Part shown: piece after piece, positions 25,032 to 35,159 of the stretch
How positions within the stretch are numbered: position 1 is the stretch's first letter
Layout: every line of letters starts with the position of its first letter
NCBI GenBank assembly: GCA_026400755.1
Contig: JAPLOM010000027.1
Coordinates: 1-61,115 of the forward strand
Direction: 5' to 3'
Source: Alphaproteobacteria bacterium
GTDB lineage: Bacteria > Pseudomonadota > Alphaproteobacteria > CADEGL01
DNA: 61,115 bases
The notes under the pieces: generated by a model
Seen by the model: the letters and a program-made list of their open reading frames with translations, nothing else
Told to the model about the DNA's origin: nothing
Databases searched by the model: none
Translations under genes and position numbers: made by a program

Positions 25032-25946
25032 TCAGGGACGAACCGGCACCTTATGCCGGGCCACGGCGTCGGCGAATCGCCGCAGCGCGGGCCGGCGATC
25101 ATTCTTTCGCCACATCATCGCAGTGACGGTCGTGAAGGATGCCGGACGGACCGGCCGGTAAACGACGCCGCTTAGACTCAACTGGCTGACGCACATGGGT
25201 GCCACCGAAACGCCCAGCCCCGAGCTAACGAGGCCGACGATCGTGCTCCAGGTATGGCTTTCCTGCACGACGTGAGGCGTGAAACCGGCGGTCTTGCACA
25301 GGGCCATGAAGCGGTCATGGATCGCGATGCCGGAGGGCCGCGAGAAGAAAACGAATGGCTCATCGGCCACGGATTTGATCGCGATAGGTCCCTTGCTGCG
25401 TGCCAGCCGATGGGTGGCCGGCAAGATGAGGACGAATGGCTCGACCAGGACGGGAACCGCCTCAAGTTCGGGAGAGTTGGGCGGCTCGTTGACGAAGGCC
25501 AGATCGAGAAATCCGGCGCGAAGCCGCTCGACCTGATCCACGCTGGAAAGCTCCAACAGTTGCAGCGTGATCCCGGGATTCGTCTTCCGAAAGTCCCGCA
25601 CGATCCCGGGAAGCAACGTGACGGCCAGGATCGTGGGAAACCCGACGCTCAACGTGCCCATTTCACCGCGGCTCGCGCGGTGGGCGTCGCTCGCGGTCTT
25701 GCCGATTCCCTCGAGCGCGTGCTTGACGCCGGCCAGCATCACGCGGCCGGCTTCCGTCAATTGAACCTTCCGCGTGTCCCGCACGAAGAGCGGGCAGCCG
25801 ACTTTTTCTTCAAGACGTTTGATCTGCTGGCTGAGCGGCGGTTGCGCGATTCCGATGCGCCGCGCCGCCATGCCGAAATGCAACTCCTCGGCCACGGCCA
25901 GGAACGCGCGCAGATCACGGGTGCTGCAGTCGAAATTCTTATTCAT
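25032..25946 (-). CDS. LysR-type transcriptional regulator
   Basis: 304 residues: an N-terminal winged HTH (LRAFLAVAEELHFGMAARRI then GIAQPPLSQQIKRLEEKVG) and a LysR substrate domain from about residue 95 (GTLSVGFPTILAVTLLPGIV, FLDLAFVN, FVLILPATHRLA, GLGVSVAPMCVSQL). It is divergent from the flavin-monooxygenase/dipeptidase pair, the normal arrangement for a LysR regulator and its target. The inducer is unknown, perhaps the substrate of that pair. Confidence 0.93.
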   Translation of the reverse strand: MNKNFDCSTRDLRAFLAVAEELHFGMAARRIGIAQPPLSQQIKRLEEKVGCPLFVRDTRKVQLTEAGRVMLAGVKHALEGIGKTASDAHRASRGEMGTLSVGFPTILAVTLLPGIVRDFRKTNPGITLQLLELSSVDQVERLRAGFLDLAFVNEPPNSPELEAVPVLVEPFVLILPATHRLARSKGPIAIKSVADEPFVFFSRPSGIAIHDRFMALCKTAGFTPHVVQESHTWSTIVGLVSSGLGVSVAPMCVSQLSLSGVVYRPVRPASFTTVTAMMWRKNDRRPALRRFADAVARHKVPVRP

Positions 25947-26049
25947 ATCAATATCGTTAATAATCGAGTCCGTTATTTATATTAGACATCCCAACTTGCG
26001 CGATGCAACGCTGGCGGCCCAGGCGATGGGTAGCGCGGCGAGGGGTGCA
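25947..26049. promoter_or_regulatory. AT-rich divergent promoter region, LysR / flavin-monooxygenase
   Basis: This 103 bp stretch is strikingly AT-rich for this DNA. Arms AATAA (25959-25963) and TTATT (25973-25977) enclose 9 bp, the size of a LysR T-N11-A type box, and several -10-like AT runs (such as TTATATTA near 25978-25985) lie beside it. Both promoters and the regulator site probably sit here. Confidence 0.5.
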
Positions 26050-27066
26050 ATGGATTTCGGTTTCTATCTTCCATGCTATTGGCCGGACACGAGTTATCCG
26101 GTCCAGCGCCTCTATAAGGAAATGCTGGAGGAAGCCAAGTTCGCGGAGGAGCTGGGCTTCACCGCCTTTGCCATTCCCGAGCACCATTTCCTCAACACGC
26201 TCGTTCATCCAAACCCGCTTCTGACGGCGGTGCGGGTGGCCTCGGTCACCAAGCGCATTCCGATCGTCACGGCGGTGATGGTTCTGCCGCTCCACGATAT
26301 GCGGATGCTGGCGGGCGAGATCACCCAGACCGATTGCCTGACCGACGGGCGCATCCAGATCGGTGTGGGGCGCGGCGCGTTTCGCTATGAGTTCGACCGC
26401 TTCGGCGTGCCGATGGAAGAGGCGCGCGAGCGCTTCGACGATTCGCTGCGTCTTTTGGTGAAGCTTCTGACCGAGGAAGAAGTCTCCTGGGACAGCAAGT
26501 ATTACAAATTCGCGCCGCTCACGATCACGCCGCGGCCGGTGCAGAAGCCGTGCCCGCCCATCTGGATCGCGGCCATGCACGAAGGCAGCATCACCTGGGC
26601 GGTGGAGAACGGCTATCCGGTCATGACCACGCCGCTGCGCGATCCGTTCGCCGCGGCCAAGATGCAGGCCGACGCCTTCACGGCGGCCAAGGCCAAGGTG
26701 AACAACCCGGCCAAGCCCGTGCGCATGTCCATGCTGCGCAACGCCTATGTCGGGTCCAGCGACGCTGATGTGAAGGAGAAGGTGGGCTTTGGCCTGACCA
26801 AGCAGCGCCAGTTCGCCAACGTGTTCAACACGCCAGGCGAGGTCTATCGCGGCAAGATCAAGCTGCTCGACATCGCCCTGACCGAGGACGAGATCGCCAA
26901 TAACATCATCATCGGCACGCCCGGCCGCTGCATCGAGATGCTGGAACGGTACGCGGTGCTGGGCATCGACAACCTGATGCTGAACATGAATTTCGGCGCC
27001 TCACACCGGGACGTGATGCGCTCCTTGGAGTTGTTCGCCACCCGCGTCATGCCCCACTTCGCCTGA
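26050..27066 (+). CDS. Luciferase-like (LLM class) flavin-dependent monooxygenase
   Basis: 338 residues from ATG 26050 with AGGGG about 5 bp upstream. Bacterial-luciferase fold: MDFGFYLP at the start, FAIPEHHF, AVMVLPLHDMRMLAGEI, DCLTDGRIQIGVGRG, and TPRPVQKPCPPIWIAA. These use FMNH2 from a partner reductase to oxygenate a substrate. The stop overlaps the start of the dipeptidase gene (TGATG), so the two are translationally coupled. Probably under the divergent LysR regulator. Substrate unknown. Confidence 0.9.
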   Translation: MDFGFYLPCYWPDTSYPVQRLYKEMLEEAKFAEELGFTAFAIPEHHFLNTLVHPNPLLTAVRVASVTKRIPIVTAVMVLPLHDMRMLAGEITQTDCLTDGRIQIGVGRGAFRYEFDRFGVPMEEARERFDDSLRLLVKLLTEEEVSWDSKYYKFAPLTITPRPVQKPCPPIWIAAMHEGSITWAVENGYPVMTTPLRDPFAAAKMQADAFTAAKAKVNNPAKPVRMSMLRNAYVGSSDADVKEKVGFGLTKQRQFANVFNTPGEVYRGKIKLLDIALTEDEIANNIIIGTPGRCIEMLERYAVLGIDNLMLNMNFGASHRDVMRSLELFATRVMPHFA

Positions 27067-28091
27067 TGGCGGCGCGCACGCCCGAGGAGATCCACCGCGA
27101 CGCCCTGATCGTCGACGGGCTCGGCTTTGGCTCCGACGGCTATGCCGGCAACCTGCTCGCGGGCAACGTGGCCGCCATCAACATCACGGTCGCCGACGTC
27201 ACCGGCGATTTCGAACCGTGCTGCGACAACATGGCCACCTGGTGCGCGCGGCTCGATACGCCCGACAGCCCGTGGCGCCTTATCTTGGAAGCCAAGGACA
27301 TCGCGGCGGCCAAGGCGGCTGGCAAGGTCGGTCTGATCATGGGCTGGCAGAACATGCGGCCCATCGCCGACCGGCTGGAGCGGCTGACCCTGTTCCGGCG
27401 GTTGGGCGTCCGTGTGATGCAGCTGACTTACAACGAGCGCAACTTCATCGGCAGCGGCTGCCTCGAACCCACGGACAGCGGCTTGAGCGCGTTTGGCAAA
27501 AGCGCGATCCGGGAAATGAACCGCCTGGGCATCGCCGTCGATCTGAGCCACGTGGCCGAGCGCACCTGCCTGGATGCGGTGGCGGCCTCCGACAAGCCGG
27601 TGCTGATCACCCACGCCAATGCCAAAGCCGTGCGCGACGTGCCGCGCAACAAGAGCGATGCGGTCATCAAGGCCGTGGCGGGAACCGGCGGTCTGATCGG
27701 CGCCAGCGTCTATGGCCCCATGTGCTGGAATGGCGATCCGTCACGCCGGCCGAACCTGTCGGATTTCGTCCGCCATCTGGAACACATCGTGGGGCTGGTG
27801 GGCATCGAGCATGTCTCGCTTGGCACCGACTTCCCGATCGTCAGCGACCTGGCCAAGGTGAATCACATCATCGAGCGCACCATGAAGCGCTATTCCGGCA
27901 ACGTGAACACCTATGCCACGGCGTTCGGCAACGACGTCAAGACGCGCTATCTGTCCGACTGCGCCTCGCCCGCGGAACTACCCAACCTGACGCGGGCGCT
28001 GGCCGCGCGCGGCTGGCGTGAGACGGATATCCGCGCGGTGCTGGGCGAGAACCTGGCGCGCGTCCTGGGACGCATCTGGGCAACGGGCTGA
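27066..28091 (+). CDS. Membrane-dipeptidase (M19) family protein with altered metal ligands
   Basis: 341 residues. It follows the M19 pattern in order: LIVDGLGFGSD, LIMGWQNMRPI, GVRVMQLTYNERNFIGSGCLE, IAVDLSHVAERT, VLITHANAKAV, PRNKSDAVIKAV and SLGTDFPI. In active dipeptidases the first motif reads DGHxD and the bridging Glu sits where WQN is found here. Here HxD has become LxF and the Glu is Gln, while the later His residues (SHV, THA) and the Asp in GTDF remain. It belongs to a subfamily with GxQN that I recall as common in alphaproteobacteria. Catalysis may differ. Translationally coupled to the LLM oxygenase. Confidence 0.85.
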   Translation: MAARTPEEIHRDALIVDGLGFGSDGYAGNLLAGNVAAINITVADVTGDFEPCCDNMATWCARLDTPDSPWRLILEAKDIAAAKAAGKVGLIMGWQNMRPIADRLERLTLFRRLGVRVMQLTYNERNFIGSGCLEPTDSGLSAFGKSAIREMNRLGIAVDLSHVAERTCLDAVAASDKPVLITHANAKAVRDVPRNKSDAVIKAVAGTGGLIGASVYGPMCWNGDPSRRPNLSDFVRHLEHIVGLVGIEHVSLGTDFPIVSDLAKVNHIIERTMKRYSGNVNTYATAFGNDVKTRYLSDCASPAELPNLTRALAARGWRETDIRAVLGENLARVLGRIWATG

Positions 28092-28164
28092 AACCGCGCT
28101 ACAAGGGCGGCCCGCCTTCACTTCCACCATCCCTTGAGACGACCCAACTTTTTTTGTGACGACC

Positions 28165-29859
28165 ATGAGCGCCGAGGCCGAATCCAGCGCCGTCAATCTG
28201 CGCTACGACGCGACCGAAAAGGCGCCTTTGCCGGTCGCGGCGCTGGTCGGCGCGCAGATCGTCGCCCTCATCCTGGCCGGCATCGTGCTGGCGCCTCTCG
28301 TCATCACCCGCGCGACGGGTCTGGAGAGCCAGGCAAGCTGGCTGATCTTCGCCGCGCTGATCGTGTGCGGGCACGCCGCCTATGTGCCGGTGTCGCTGGA
28401 CGCCATCGCGGCCGGGGGCCTGGCGCTCATGACGACGCTCGTGGCCGTGTCCGGCTTCGTGCAGTTCGCCTTCTCCATGAGCCTCGGGCGGCTGCGCCAG
28501 ATCATCACGCCCGCGGTCGGCGGCACGGTCGTGATGCTGATCGCCGTCAGCATCATGCCGATCGCGGTCGACCTGATCGCGAAGCTGCCGGCGTCGGTGA
28601 ACTCGACCGGGCCGCATCAGTCCGCTGCGGCGGCCACCTTCGTTTCGATCATCCTGATCATCATCTTCGCGGGCCCCAAGCTGCGGCTGTGGGCGCCGTT
28701 GATCGGCGTGGGCTTGGGCTGCGCGGTCGCCTATAGCGAGGGCCTGATCTCGTTCCAGACCATCGCGGCCGCGCCGTGGATCGGGCTGCCGGCTGCGTCC
28801 TGGCCGGGCATGGATCTGAGCTTCGGCGAGGATTTCTGGACGCTCTTGCCGGCTTTCGCCATCGTCACGCTCGTGGGCGGCATCGAGACCTATGCCGACG
28901 CGACGGCCGTCCAGCGCGTTGCGCTGCGCAAGCAGAAGCCGATCGACTTCCGTCTCGTGCAAGGCTCCGTCAACGCGGACGCCGCGGGTAATCTTCTGTC
29001 TGGTTTGGCGGGCACGGTGCCGAACACCGTCTATTCGACCAGCGTGGCCGTGGCCGAGATCACCGGCATCGCCGCACGGCAGGTCGCCTATTTCGGCGGC
29101 GTGTTCCTGATCCTGATCGCCTTCTCGCCGAAGCTGGCTTCCGTGTTGATGGCGATCCCCAATCCCGTGGTCGGCGCCTATATCGCGGTGCTGCTGGCGC
29201 TGTTGTTCAGCCACGGGTTGCGGCTGGTGAATGAGGGGCGGCCCGATTTCGCGACCGGCTTCGTGGTCACGATCAGTTTCTGGATTGGCGTGGCGATGCA
29301 GAACAAGTGGCTCTTCAATGCCGAGATGCCGGCCTGGTTCACCACCATGTTCGGCAGCGGCACCACCTCCGGCGGCATCGTCGCCATCGTGCTGATGGGC
29401 CTGCTGCAGGCGGGCAAGGGACGCGCGGTCAAAGTCGACCTGACCACGGACAAGGCGGGCGCCGAGACGCTGCGCACCTCCGTGCTGGCGTTCTGCGCGC
29501 GGGCGGGGTGGAACAAGATCACGACCGGCCGCTTGGCCATCGCGACCGACGAGACCTTCGCTTACATCGCCGGCCAGACCGGGCCGGGACGCTCCGTTCG
29601 CCTCGTTCTCAAGCGAACTGGCGGCTTCGCGGAAGCCGAGTTCGTCAGCCCGAATCTGGCGCAGAATCTTCTGAGCGACACCAGCGCGGACGAGCATCTG
29701 GAAGCGATCCGGGGGCTCGCCTTTCACGTCGAGCATCGCCAGTTTTATGGCCGGGACTACATCTCGGTCCAAATGCCCTTGCCGCGCGCGGCGGACGAGC
29801 CGTTGCCGGCCGAAAAGCCGGCGGAGGCAACGCCCCTGGACGTGCCGCCCGGCGCCTGA
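28165..29859 (+). CDS. NCS2 (uracil/xanthine) permease with an extra C-terminal domain
   Basis: 564 residues from ATG 28165; an in-frame GTG at 28156 is the alternative, and neither has a clear ribosome site. Residues about 18-420 are a nucleobase:cation symporter with many membrane helices, including GGLALMTTLVAVSGFVQFAF, RQIITPAVGGTVVMLIAVSI, GSVNADAAGNLLSGLAGTVP and NTVYSTSVAVAEITGIAARQ. Residues about 430-545 are soluble (ETLRTSVLAFCARAGW, RLAIATDETFAYIAG, VRLVLKRTGGFAEAEFVSP) and resemble a degenerate RsbW-like GHKL ATPase fold, lacking the Asn of the N box. The transported base is unknown. Confidence 0.85.
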   Translation: MSAEAESSAVNLRYDATEKAPLPVAALVGAQIVALILAGIVLAPLVITRATGLESQASWLIFAALIVCGHAAYVPVSLDAIAAGGLALMTTLVAVSGFVQFAFSMSLGRLRQIITPAVGGTVVMLIAVSIMPIAVDLIAKLPASVNSTGPHQSAAAATFVSIILIIIFAGPKLRLWAPLIGVGLGCAVAYSEGLISFQTIAAAPWIGLPAASWPGMDLSFGEDFWTLLPAFAIVTLVGGIETYADATAVQRVALRKQKPIDFRLVQGSVNADAAGNLLSGLAGTVPNTVYSTSVAVAEITGIAARQVAYFGGVFLILIAFSPKLASVLMAIPNPVVGAYIAVLLALLFSHGLRLVNEGRPDFATGFVVTISFWIGVAMQNKWLFNAEMPAWFTTMFGSGTTSGGIVAIVLMGLLQAGKGRAVKVDLTTDKAGAETLRTSVLAFCARAGWNKITTGRLAIATDETFAYIAGQTGPGRSVRLVLKRTGGFAEAEFVSPNLAQNLLSDTSADEHLEAIRGLAFHVEHRQFYGRDYISVQMPLPRAADEPLPAEKPAEATPLDVPPGA

Positions 29860-29945
29860 GACAGGCCATGGCTCGGCGTTTTGTGGCGCCGCAAACCCTT
29901 CTCAACTAAGCTCGCCGCCGATACGGGTTCGTCCGGGGGAAGAAC

Positions 29946-31981
29946 GTGCGCCATACGCCGGCTCGGTCGGCCACCGCCCTGGGCCGGCTCCGCCGCAATA
30001 TCATCATCCTGGGCTTGATCTTCGCGGCGATCGTGGTGATCGGCACGCTCAGAACCTGGTCAGCGCGCTGCAGGAGCATGCCGGCGGTGCCTTCCAGGCC
30101 GTGGACATGGCGCTGGCCGACGTGGTGTTCGATGCGGAAATGCTGGGGCCCGCGCAAACCGCGCATGGCGCAGCCTGGCGCCGCGCGCTGGTGGCGAAGG
30201 ACGAATTGCTGCCCCAGGTGCGCAACATCGCCCTGATCGATTCGAACGGGAGCCTTCTCGCGGAATCGAACAGCCCGGCTGATGGGCGGACCGATTTTTC
30301 CAATCGGCCTTATTTCACCTTCCATCGGGACGACCCCTCCAGGAAGCCCCGCATTGGCGTGCCGTTGAAAAGCGTGCGGAGCGGAAACTGGATCATCCCC
30401 GTCAGCCGCCGCATAGAGCGCCCGGACGGCTCGTTCGGCGGCGTCGCGGTCGCCATCGTCGATCCGGCCTATTTCAACGAGTTCTACCGTTCGCTCGACA
30501 TCGGTGAAGGCGGGACGGTGTGGATCTTCAACAGCGAGCGGCAGCTTCTGGTGAGGGAGCCCGCGCTGCCGGAGCTTTACGACCAGGGTTATCGCGCGAA
30601 GAACATCGGCGAAGCGCTGGACAACGCGCCGGCGGGCACCTTCGTCGCGCTGTCGCCCGTCGACGGGATCGACCGCATCATGTCCTACCGCAGCGTGCCG
30701 GACGTGCCCATCGTGGTCGCCATTGGCATCCGCCTCGATGTGGCGCTGGCCAACTGGCGGCGTGACACCGGCTACCGCGCCATGGTCATCACGGCGATCC
30801 TGGCGCTGGTGACGGCGTTGGTTTACGCGCTGGTGCGCAACCTATCGGCGGCTCAGCGCGCGCAGGACTCGCAGGCGCGGCTCTACGAGGCCATCGAGGG
30901 TTTGCCGGAAGGCATCGTGCTGTACGACAGCGACGAGCGCTTCGTCATGTGCAACAGCAAGCACCGCGCACTGCATCCGGAGACCGACCACCTGAATCGG
31001 CCCGGCACGAAGTTCGAGGACATTCTTCGTGCGTTCGTCACGTCCGGCGGACAGCAGCTCGAGCCCGGCGACGAGCCGGAGGCGTTCATCCAAAAGCGGC
31101 TGCACCAGTTCCGCCACCCCGGCCAGGAGCCGTTTGCCGTGCAGCGGGTTCACGGCCGCTGGTTTCAGCTTTCCGAGCGGCGCACGCCCGACGGCGGCGT
31201 GATCCGGGTGACGACCGACATCACCGACTTCAAGCGGCACCAGGACGAATTGACCCAAGCCAAGGACGCGGCCGAGGCGTCGAGCCAAGCGAAGTCGCTG
31301 TTCCTTGCCAATATGAGTCACGAGCTGCGCACGCCGCTGCACGCCATTCTGGGTCTGTCGGAGATCATCCGCGACCAGCCCGGCGTCGAGGCGCCGGTGC
31401 CCGAATACGGCAAGATGATCCACGACAGCGGCCAGCACCTGCTCCACCTGATCAACGACATTCTCGACATGTCGAAGATCGAGGCCGGACGTTACGAGCT
31501 GGTGGAGGAGTCCTTGGTCCTGGCCGGGCTGGCGAAGGACTGCCTGACCATCTCCTCGACGCGCGCCAACATGGCCGGCGTGATCCTGGAGGATCGCGTG
31601 CCGCCCACGTTGCCCACGGTGCACGCCGACGCGCGGGCGATGAAGCAGATTCTGCTGAACCTCTTGTCCAACGCGGTGAAGTTCACGCCCGCGGGCGGAA
31701 CCGTGACCTTGTCGGCCGCGCTCGAGCCCGGCGGCGCCATGGCGCTGCGCGTGACCGATACGGGTGTGGGCATCGCGAAAGAGGATCTTGCCCGCGTGGC
31801 CGAGCCGTTCTGGCAGGCCGATCCCAGCCACGCGCGCAAATATGGTGGCACGGGCCTGGGCCTTGCTATCAGCAAGAACCTGGTCGTCCTGCACGGTGGA
31901 ACGATGCAGGTCGAAAGCACCTTGGGCCGGGGCACCACCGTCACCGTGCGCCTGCCGAAGGAACGGGTCGCCGTCGCTTAA
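29946..31981 (+). pseudogene. Membrane sensor histidine kinase with a frameshift after the first membrane helix
   Basis: Starts at GTG 29946 behind GGGGAAGAA: a membrane helix (RRNIIILGLIFAAIVVIGTL) ends at about 30050, where that frame goes to nonsense. From 30050 on, a second frame reads QNLVSALQEHAGGAFQAVDM and continues to 31981. It covers a dCache-like sensor (ADGRTDFSNRPYF, GGVAVAIVDPAYFNEFY), a second helix (MVITAILALVTALVYALV), a PAS-like region, the H box (FLANMSHELRTPLHAILGLS), the N box (LLNLLSNAVKFTPAGG) and the G boxes (DTGVGI, GGTGLGLAISK). Compared with the kinase at 31989, about 20 residues are missing where the frames change. The catalytic part is intact, but as read the protein would not be anchored. 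Confidence 0.8.
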
Positions 31982-31988
31982 GCGCCGG

Positions 31989-34529
31989 CTATGCGGCGTC
32001 AAGCACCGCGCGCACCTTCCCGGCCAGATCGCGCAGCCGGTACGGTTTGCTGAGCAGATGCACGCCCGCGTCCAGGCGGCCATGGTGCACGATCGCGTCT
32101 TGGGTATAACCGGACGTATAGAGCACCTTGATCGAAGGCTTCAACTGCTTGGCGTTCTCGGCAAGGTCTCGTCCCGTCAGCCCGCCCGGCATCACTACGT
32201 CCGTGAACAGAAGATCGAATGTCGTCCCCTTAAGGATGTTGAGTGCTTCGGGACCGTCCTTGGCGCTGGTGATGCGGTAACCCAGATGCTTCAATTGCCC
32301 CGAGACGTGGTCGCGGACCCGTGCATCGTCCTCGACCACGAGGATGGCTTCGTGGCCGGAAGGTAGGGCCGATCCGGCTTCGGGAGTCGCTTCGGCAAGT
32401 TCCGTCCCCTCGGCCGCACGCGGAAAATACATCTTCACGCTCGTCCCATACCCGACCTCGCTGTAGATCTTCACATGCCCGCCTGTTTGGCGCACAAAGC
32501 CATAGACCATGCTGAGGCCGAGGCCGGTTCCCTTGCCGACCTCCTTGGTGGTGAAGAAGGGTTCGAACACGCGTTGAACGACGTCTTGTGTCATTCCCGT
32601 GCCGTTGTCGGACACCACCACGGCGACAAAGTCGCCAACGGTCGCATCCGGATTCGCGGCGACATACGTTTCGTCGATGTGCGCGTTGTCGGTTTCGACG
32701 GTCAAGGCGCCGCCGTTTAACATCGCATCGCGGCCATTGATGGCCAGATTCATGATTGCGGCCTCGAGTTGCGCGCGATCGACCATCACATCCCAGGCGT
32801 CCGCGGCTACGTCCAGCTTGATGCTGACATTCTCCCCAAGCGTGCGTTTGAGAAGGTCCGCGGTCTTCTCGACGACCTCGTTCACCTGCATCCGTCTGGG
32901 CTGAAGCGGCTGTTGGCGCGAGAAAGCCAGCAACCGCGCGGTCAGCTCGGCGGAGCCTTCCGCGGCATGGAGAATCGTCTCGCACAGCGGCCGCAGGGAA
33001 GAATTGGCGGGTAATTCGTCGAGCATCATGTCGGCATTGCCCAAGATGACCATCAGCATGTTGTTGAAGTCGTGGGCGACGCCGCCGGTGAGCTGCCCCA
33101 CGGCCTCGATCCTCTGAGTCTGGCGAGATTGCGCTTCGGCCGTCTTGCGCGCCGAGATGTCGCGTAAGGTCGCCACGAAGAGAGGATTGTCGGAGGCGTC
33201 CGAAATCGTGGCGATACCCATTTCGAGTGGGAAGACCGTCCCGTCCTTGCGCCGTCCCTCGACCTCCTGAATCTCGGTTTCCGCCGCCTGATGGATGGCC
33301 GTGAGATACGCGATAAGGGAGGCGTCGCTGGCGGAACGACGGGGCTCCGACATCACGATGCGCAGGCTTTGGCCGACTGCCTCGTCCGCCGAATAGCCGA
33401 AGATGCGCTCGGCCGATTTGTTGAAATCGAAGATCGTGCCGTTCCGGTCGGAGATGATCAGCGCATCGAACACATGCTCGGTGACGGAGAGAAGCCGCTC
33501 TTGCGAGGCCGACAGCGCTGCTTCGCTTTGCGACCGCCGCTTCCACACGCGCACAAGCCAGAAGAAGGCACTCCCAAGCGCGAGGGAGGTCAGTATCCAG
33601 GCGATGGCGGCAACCCAAAGATAGCGGCTCCACGCCGCCAGAATCTCGTCGTTAGACCGGCCGACGGAGATGAGGAAATCGGGGTAGGCGCTCAAGGTGC
33701 GGTAGGAAAAGACGCGCGGGACCCTGTCGATAATGCTTAGTGTCTGGAACGTGCCGGCGGGACGCCCCGATGAAAGTTGCTTGAAAAGAGTCGCCTCCGC
33801 GAAGGACTTGCCCATCGCGTCGTCGACGTGGGGGCTACGCGCCAACAGGATGGCGTCGCGCCGGAACAGCGTCACGGCGGCATGGTCGTCGTTGTCGTTC
33901 AGCGCCCATGTCTTTTCTAAATATTCGGGGTCAACCGCCGCGACGATGACGCCTCCGAGCCGTCCGTCCGACTGCCTCCAGGGCCGTGTGGCAGGGATGA
34001 ACCATCGGTCCGTTATTCGACTGCGGACGGGTGGGTTGAGCACGAATCCCGTGTCCGGCGCATCGAGGTAATGCAGGAAGTAATGCCGGCCCGACAGATC
34101 CCAGCCGACCTGGTCATTGTCCGAGCTGAAGACCATTCGCCCCTGACGGTCGAGCACCCAGATGGTTTTTATAAAGGGGTGAGACGGCAGCAGCGCGCGA
34201 AACGACTCGCGGACAGAAGCCTCATTATCTGCGCCCGACGCGACCAGGTTGTTGAGATGGTGTTCGGCCATATCGAGCGTCTGATCGACCGATTGGATGG
34301 TGCGCGTGGTCTGCTCTTCGATCACGCGCGCGAGCGCGCTCGTCAGTCTTTCGCCGGTGTCCATGGCCTCCCCACGCAGTATCACCAGGACCAGCCCAAG
34401 GAGCGCGGCGGAAATCAGCAGATAGGCCAATGGGATCAGGATAATCGCGCGCATCATACGCGCGTTCTTCAACCTGAACACGGCACCCCGGCGCGTGGGC
34501 ATGGTAATCGTCGCGGGGGCTGACAGCAT
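31989..34529 (-). CDS. Membrane hybrid sensor histidine kinase/response regulator
   Basis: 846 residues and intact. An N-terminal helix (about 26-50) and a second helix ([18 protein letters not shown], about 310) bracket a periplasmic dCache-type sensor ([37 protein letters not shown]). A PAS domain follows ([20 protein letters not shown], about 355-470). Then come the H box ([19 protein letters not shown]), the N box ([11 protein letters not shown]), G1 (DNGTGM), G2 ([14 protein letters not shown]) and a C-terminal REC domain ([10 protein letters not shown], Asp in FTDVVMPGG, Lys in LSKPYR). It is 8 bp downstream of a receiver gene on the same strand, so they form an operon and the two RECs may share phosphate. 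It shows what the broken kinase at the left edge once looked like. Confidence 0.93.
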   Translation of the reverse strand: MLSAPATITMPTRRGAVFRLKNARMMRAIILIPLAYLLISAALLGLVLVILRGEAMDTGERLTSALARVIEEQTTRTIQSVDQTLDMAEHHLNNLVASGADNEASVRESFRALLPSHPFIKTIWVLDRQGRMVFSSDNDQVGWDLSGRHYFLHYLDAPDTGFVLNPPVRSRITDRWFIPATRPWRQSDGRLGGVIVAAVDPEYLEKTWALNDNDDHAAVTLFRRDAILLARSPHVDDAMGKSFAEATLFKQLSSGRPAGTFQTLSIIDRVPRVFSYRTLSAYPDFLISVGRSNDEILAAWSRYLWVAAIAWILTSLALGSAFFWLVRVWKRRSQSEAALSASQERLLSVTEHVFDALIISDRNGTIFDFNKSAERIFGYSADEAVGQSLRIVMSEPRRSASDASLIAYLTAIHQAAETEIQEVEGRRKDGTVFPLEMGIATISDASDNPLFVATLRDISARKTAEAQSRQTQRIEAVGQLTGGVAHDFNNMLMVILGNADMMLDELPANSSLRPLCETILHAAEGSAELTARLLAFSRQQPLQPRRMQVNEVVEKTADLLKRTLGENVSIKLDVAADAWDVMVDRAQLEAAIMNLAINGRDAMLNGGALTVETDNAHIDETYVAANPDATVGDFVAVVVSDNGTGMTQDVVQRVFEPFFTTKEVGKGTGLGLSMVYGFVRQTGGHVKIYSEVGYGTSVKMYFPRAAEGTELAEATPEAGSALPSGHEAILVVEDDARVRDHVSGQLKHLGYRITSAKDGPEALNILKGTTFDLLFTDVVMPGGLTGRDLAENAKQLKPSIKVLYTSGYTQDAIVHHGRLDAGVHLLSKPYRLRDLAGKVRAVLDAA

Positions 34530-34537
34530 ATGTGTGC

Positions 34538-34957
34538 CTAGCCGGGCAGTGGCGGTTGCGACGTCGCGTCCACGGCTAGGCAGGCCGCGATGACCGCTAG
34601 CATTTGCGCGCCCCTGAAGGGCTTCCGGATCGTCTTGGTCGTGCCCAATTGTTCCGCTATTCCGAGGTAATCTACTCCTATTTTCCCACTAAGCTGAGCG
34701 GATACGGGGCCGCCGGTCATGGCGATGATGGGAATGGCTGGCGCGAGCCGTCGAAGCGTCTGTATTGTCTCGAGGCCTTCCTTCTCCGGCATCAGGATAT
34801 CGGTGATGACGATGTCGAAGGTCTGCGTCTCGAACGCCTCGACCCCCTTTCCGCCATGAGCAGCGGCAGAGACTGCGTGACCGGCGCGCTCAAGTTGGCG
34901 CGTGATCACTTGTCGGACCAGATCGTCGTCATCGATGAGCAATATCTTGGCCATCAA
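34538..34957 (-). CDS. Single-domain response regulator (CheY-like REC)
   Basis: 139 residues: ILLIDDDDLVRQVITRQLER, the acceptor Asp in IVITDILMPEKEG, the Thr in IIAMTGGP and the Lys in IRKPFRGAQM. It has a short C-terminal tail and no output domain. It is the first gene of a two-gene operon with the hybrid kinase at 31989-34529, its likely phosphodonor. The opening MMAKI allows either of two adjacent ATGs. Confidence 0.9.
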   Translation of the reverse strand: MMAKILLIDDDDLVRQVITRQLERAGHAVSAAAHGGKGVEAFETQTFDIVITDILMPEKEGLETIQTLRRLAPAIPIIAMTGGPVSAQLSGKIGVDYLGIAEQLGTTKTIRKPFRGAQMLAVIAACLAVDATSQPPLPG

Positions 34958-35159
34958 GGATTCTCGATTCTCGCAGCGGCGGCCGGTTCTCGGGCGTCAT
35001 TGATACGGGTGCGGCTCCCTTGACTAGAAGTACGGCCAGATGGGAAGAGTTCCCCCGTGAAACAGGGCTCTCTCGCCCGGAACGCGGTAAACTTCGGTAT
35101 CGTGATCGGTTTTCACGGTGTAACGTGATGAAATTCAAACCCTTTCCTGGAGTTTGACC
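34958..35159. other. Divergent intergenic region, no gene
   Basis: This 202 bp region lies between the regulator-kinase operon (minus) and the conserved unknown gene at 35160 (plus). It should hold both promoters. I see no strong palindrome; GGAG at about 35149 is the ribosome site of the plus-strand gene. Confidence 0.4.
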
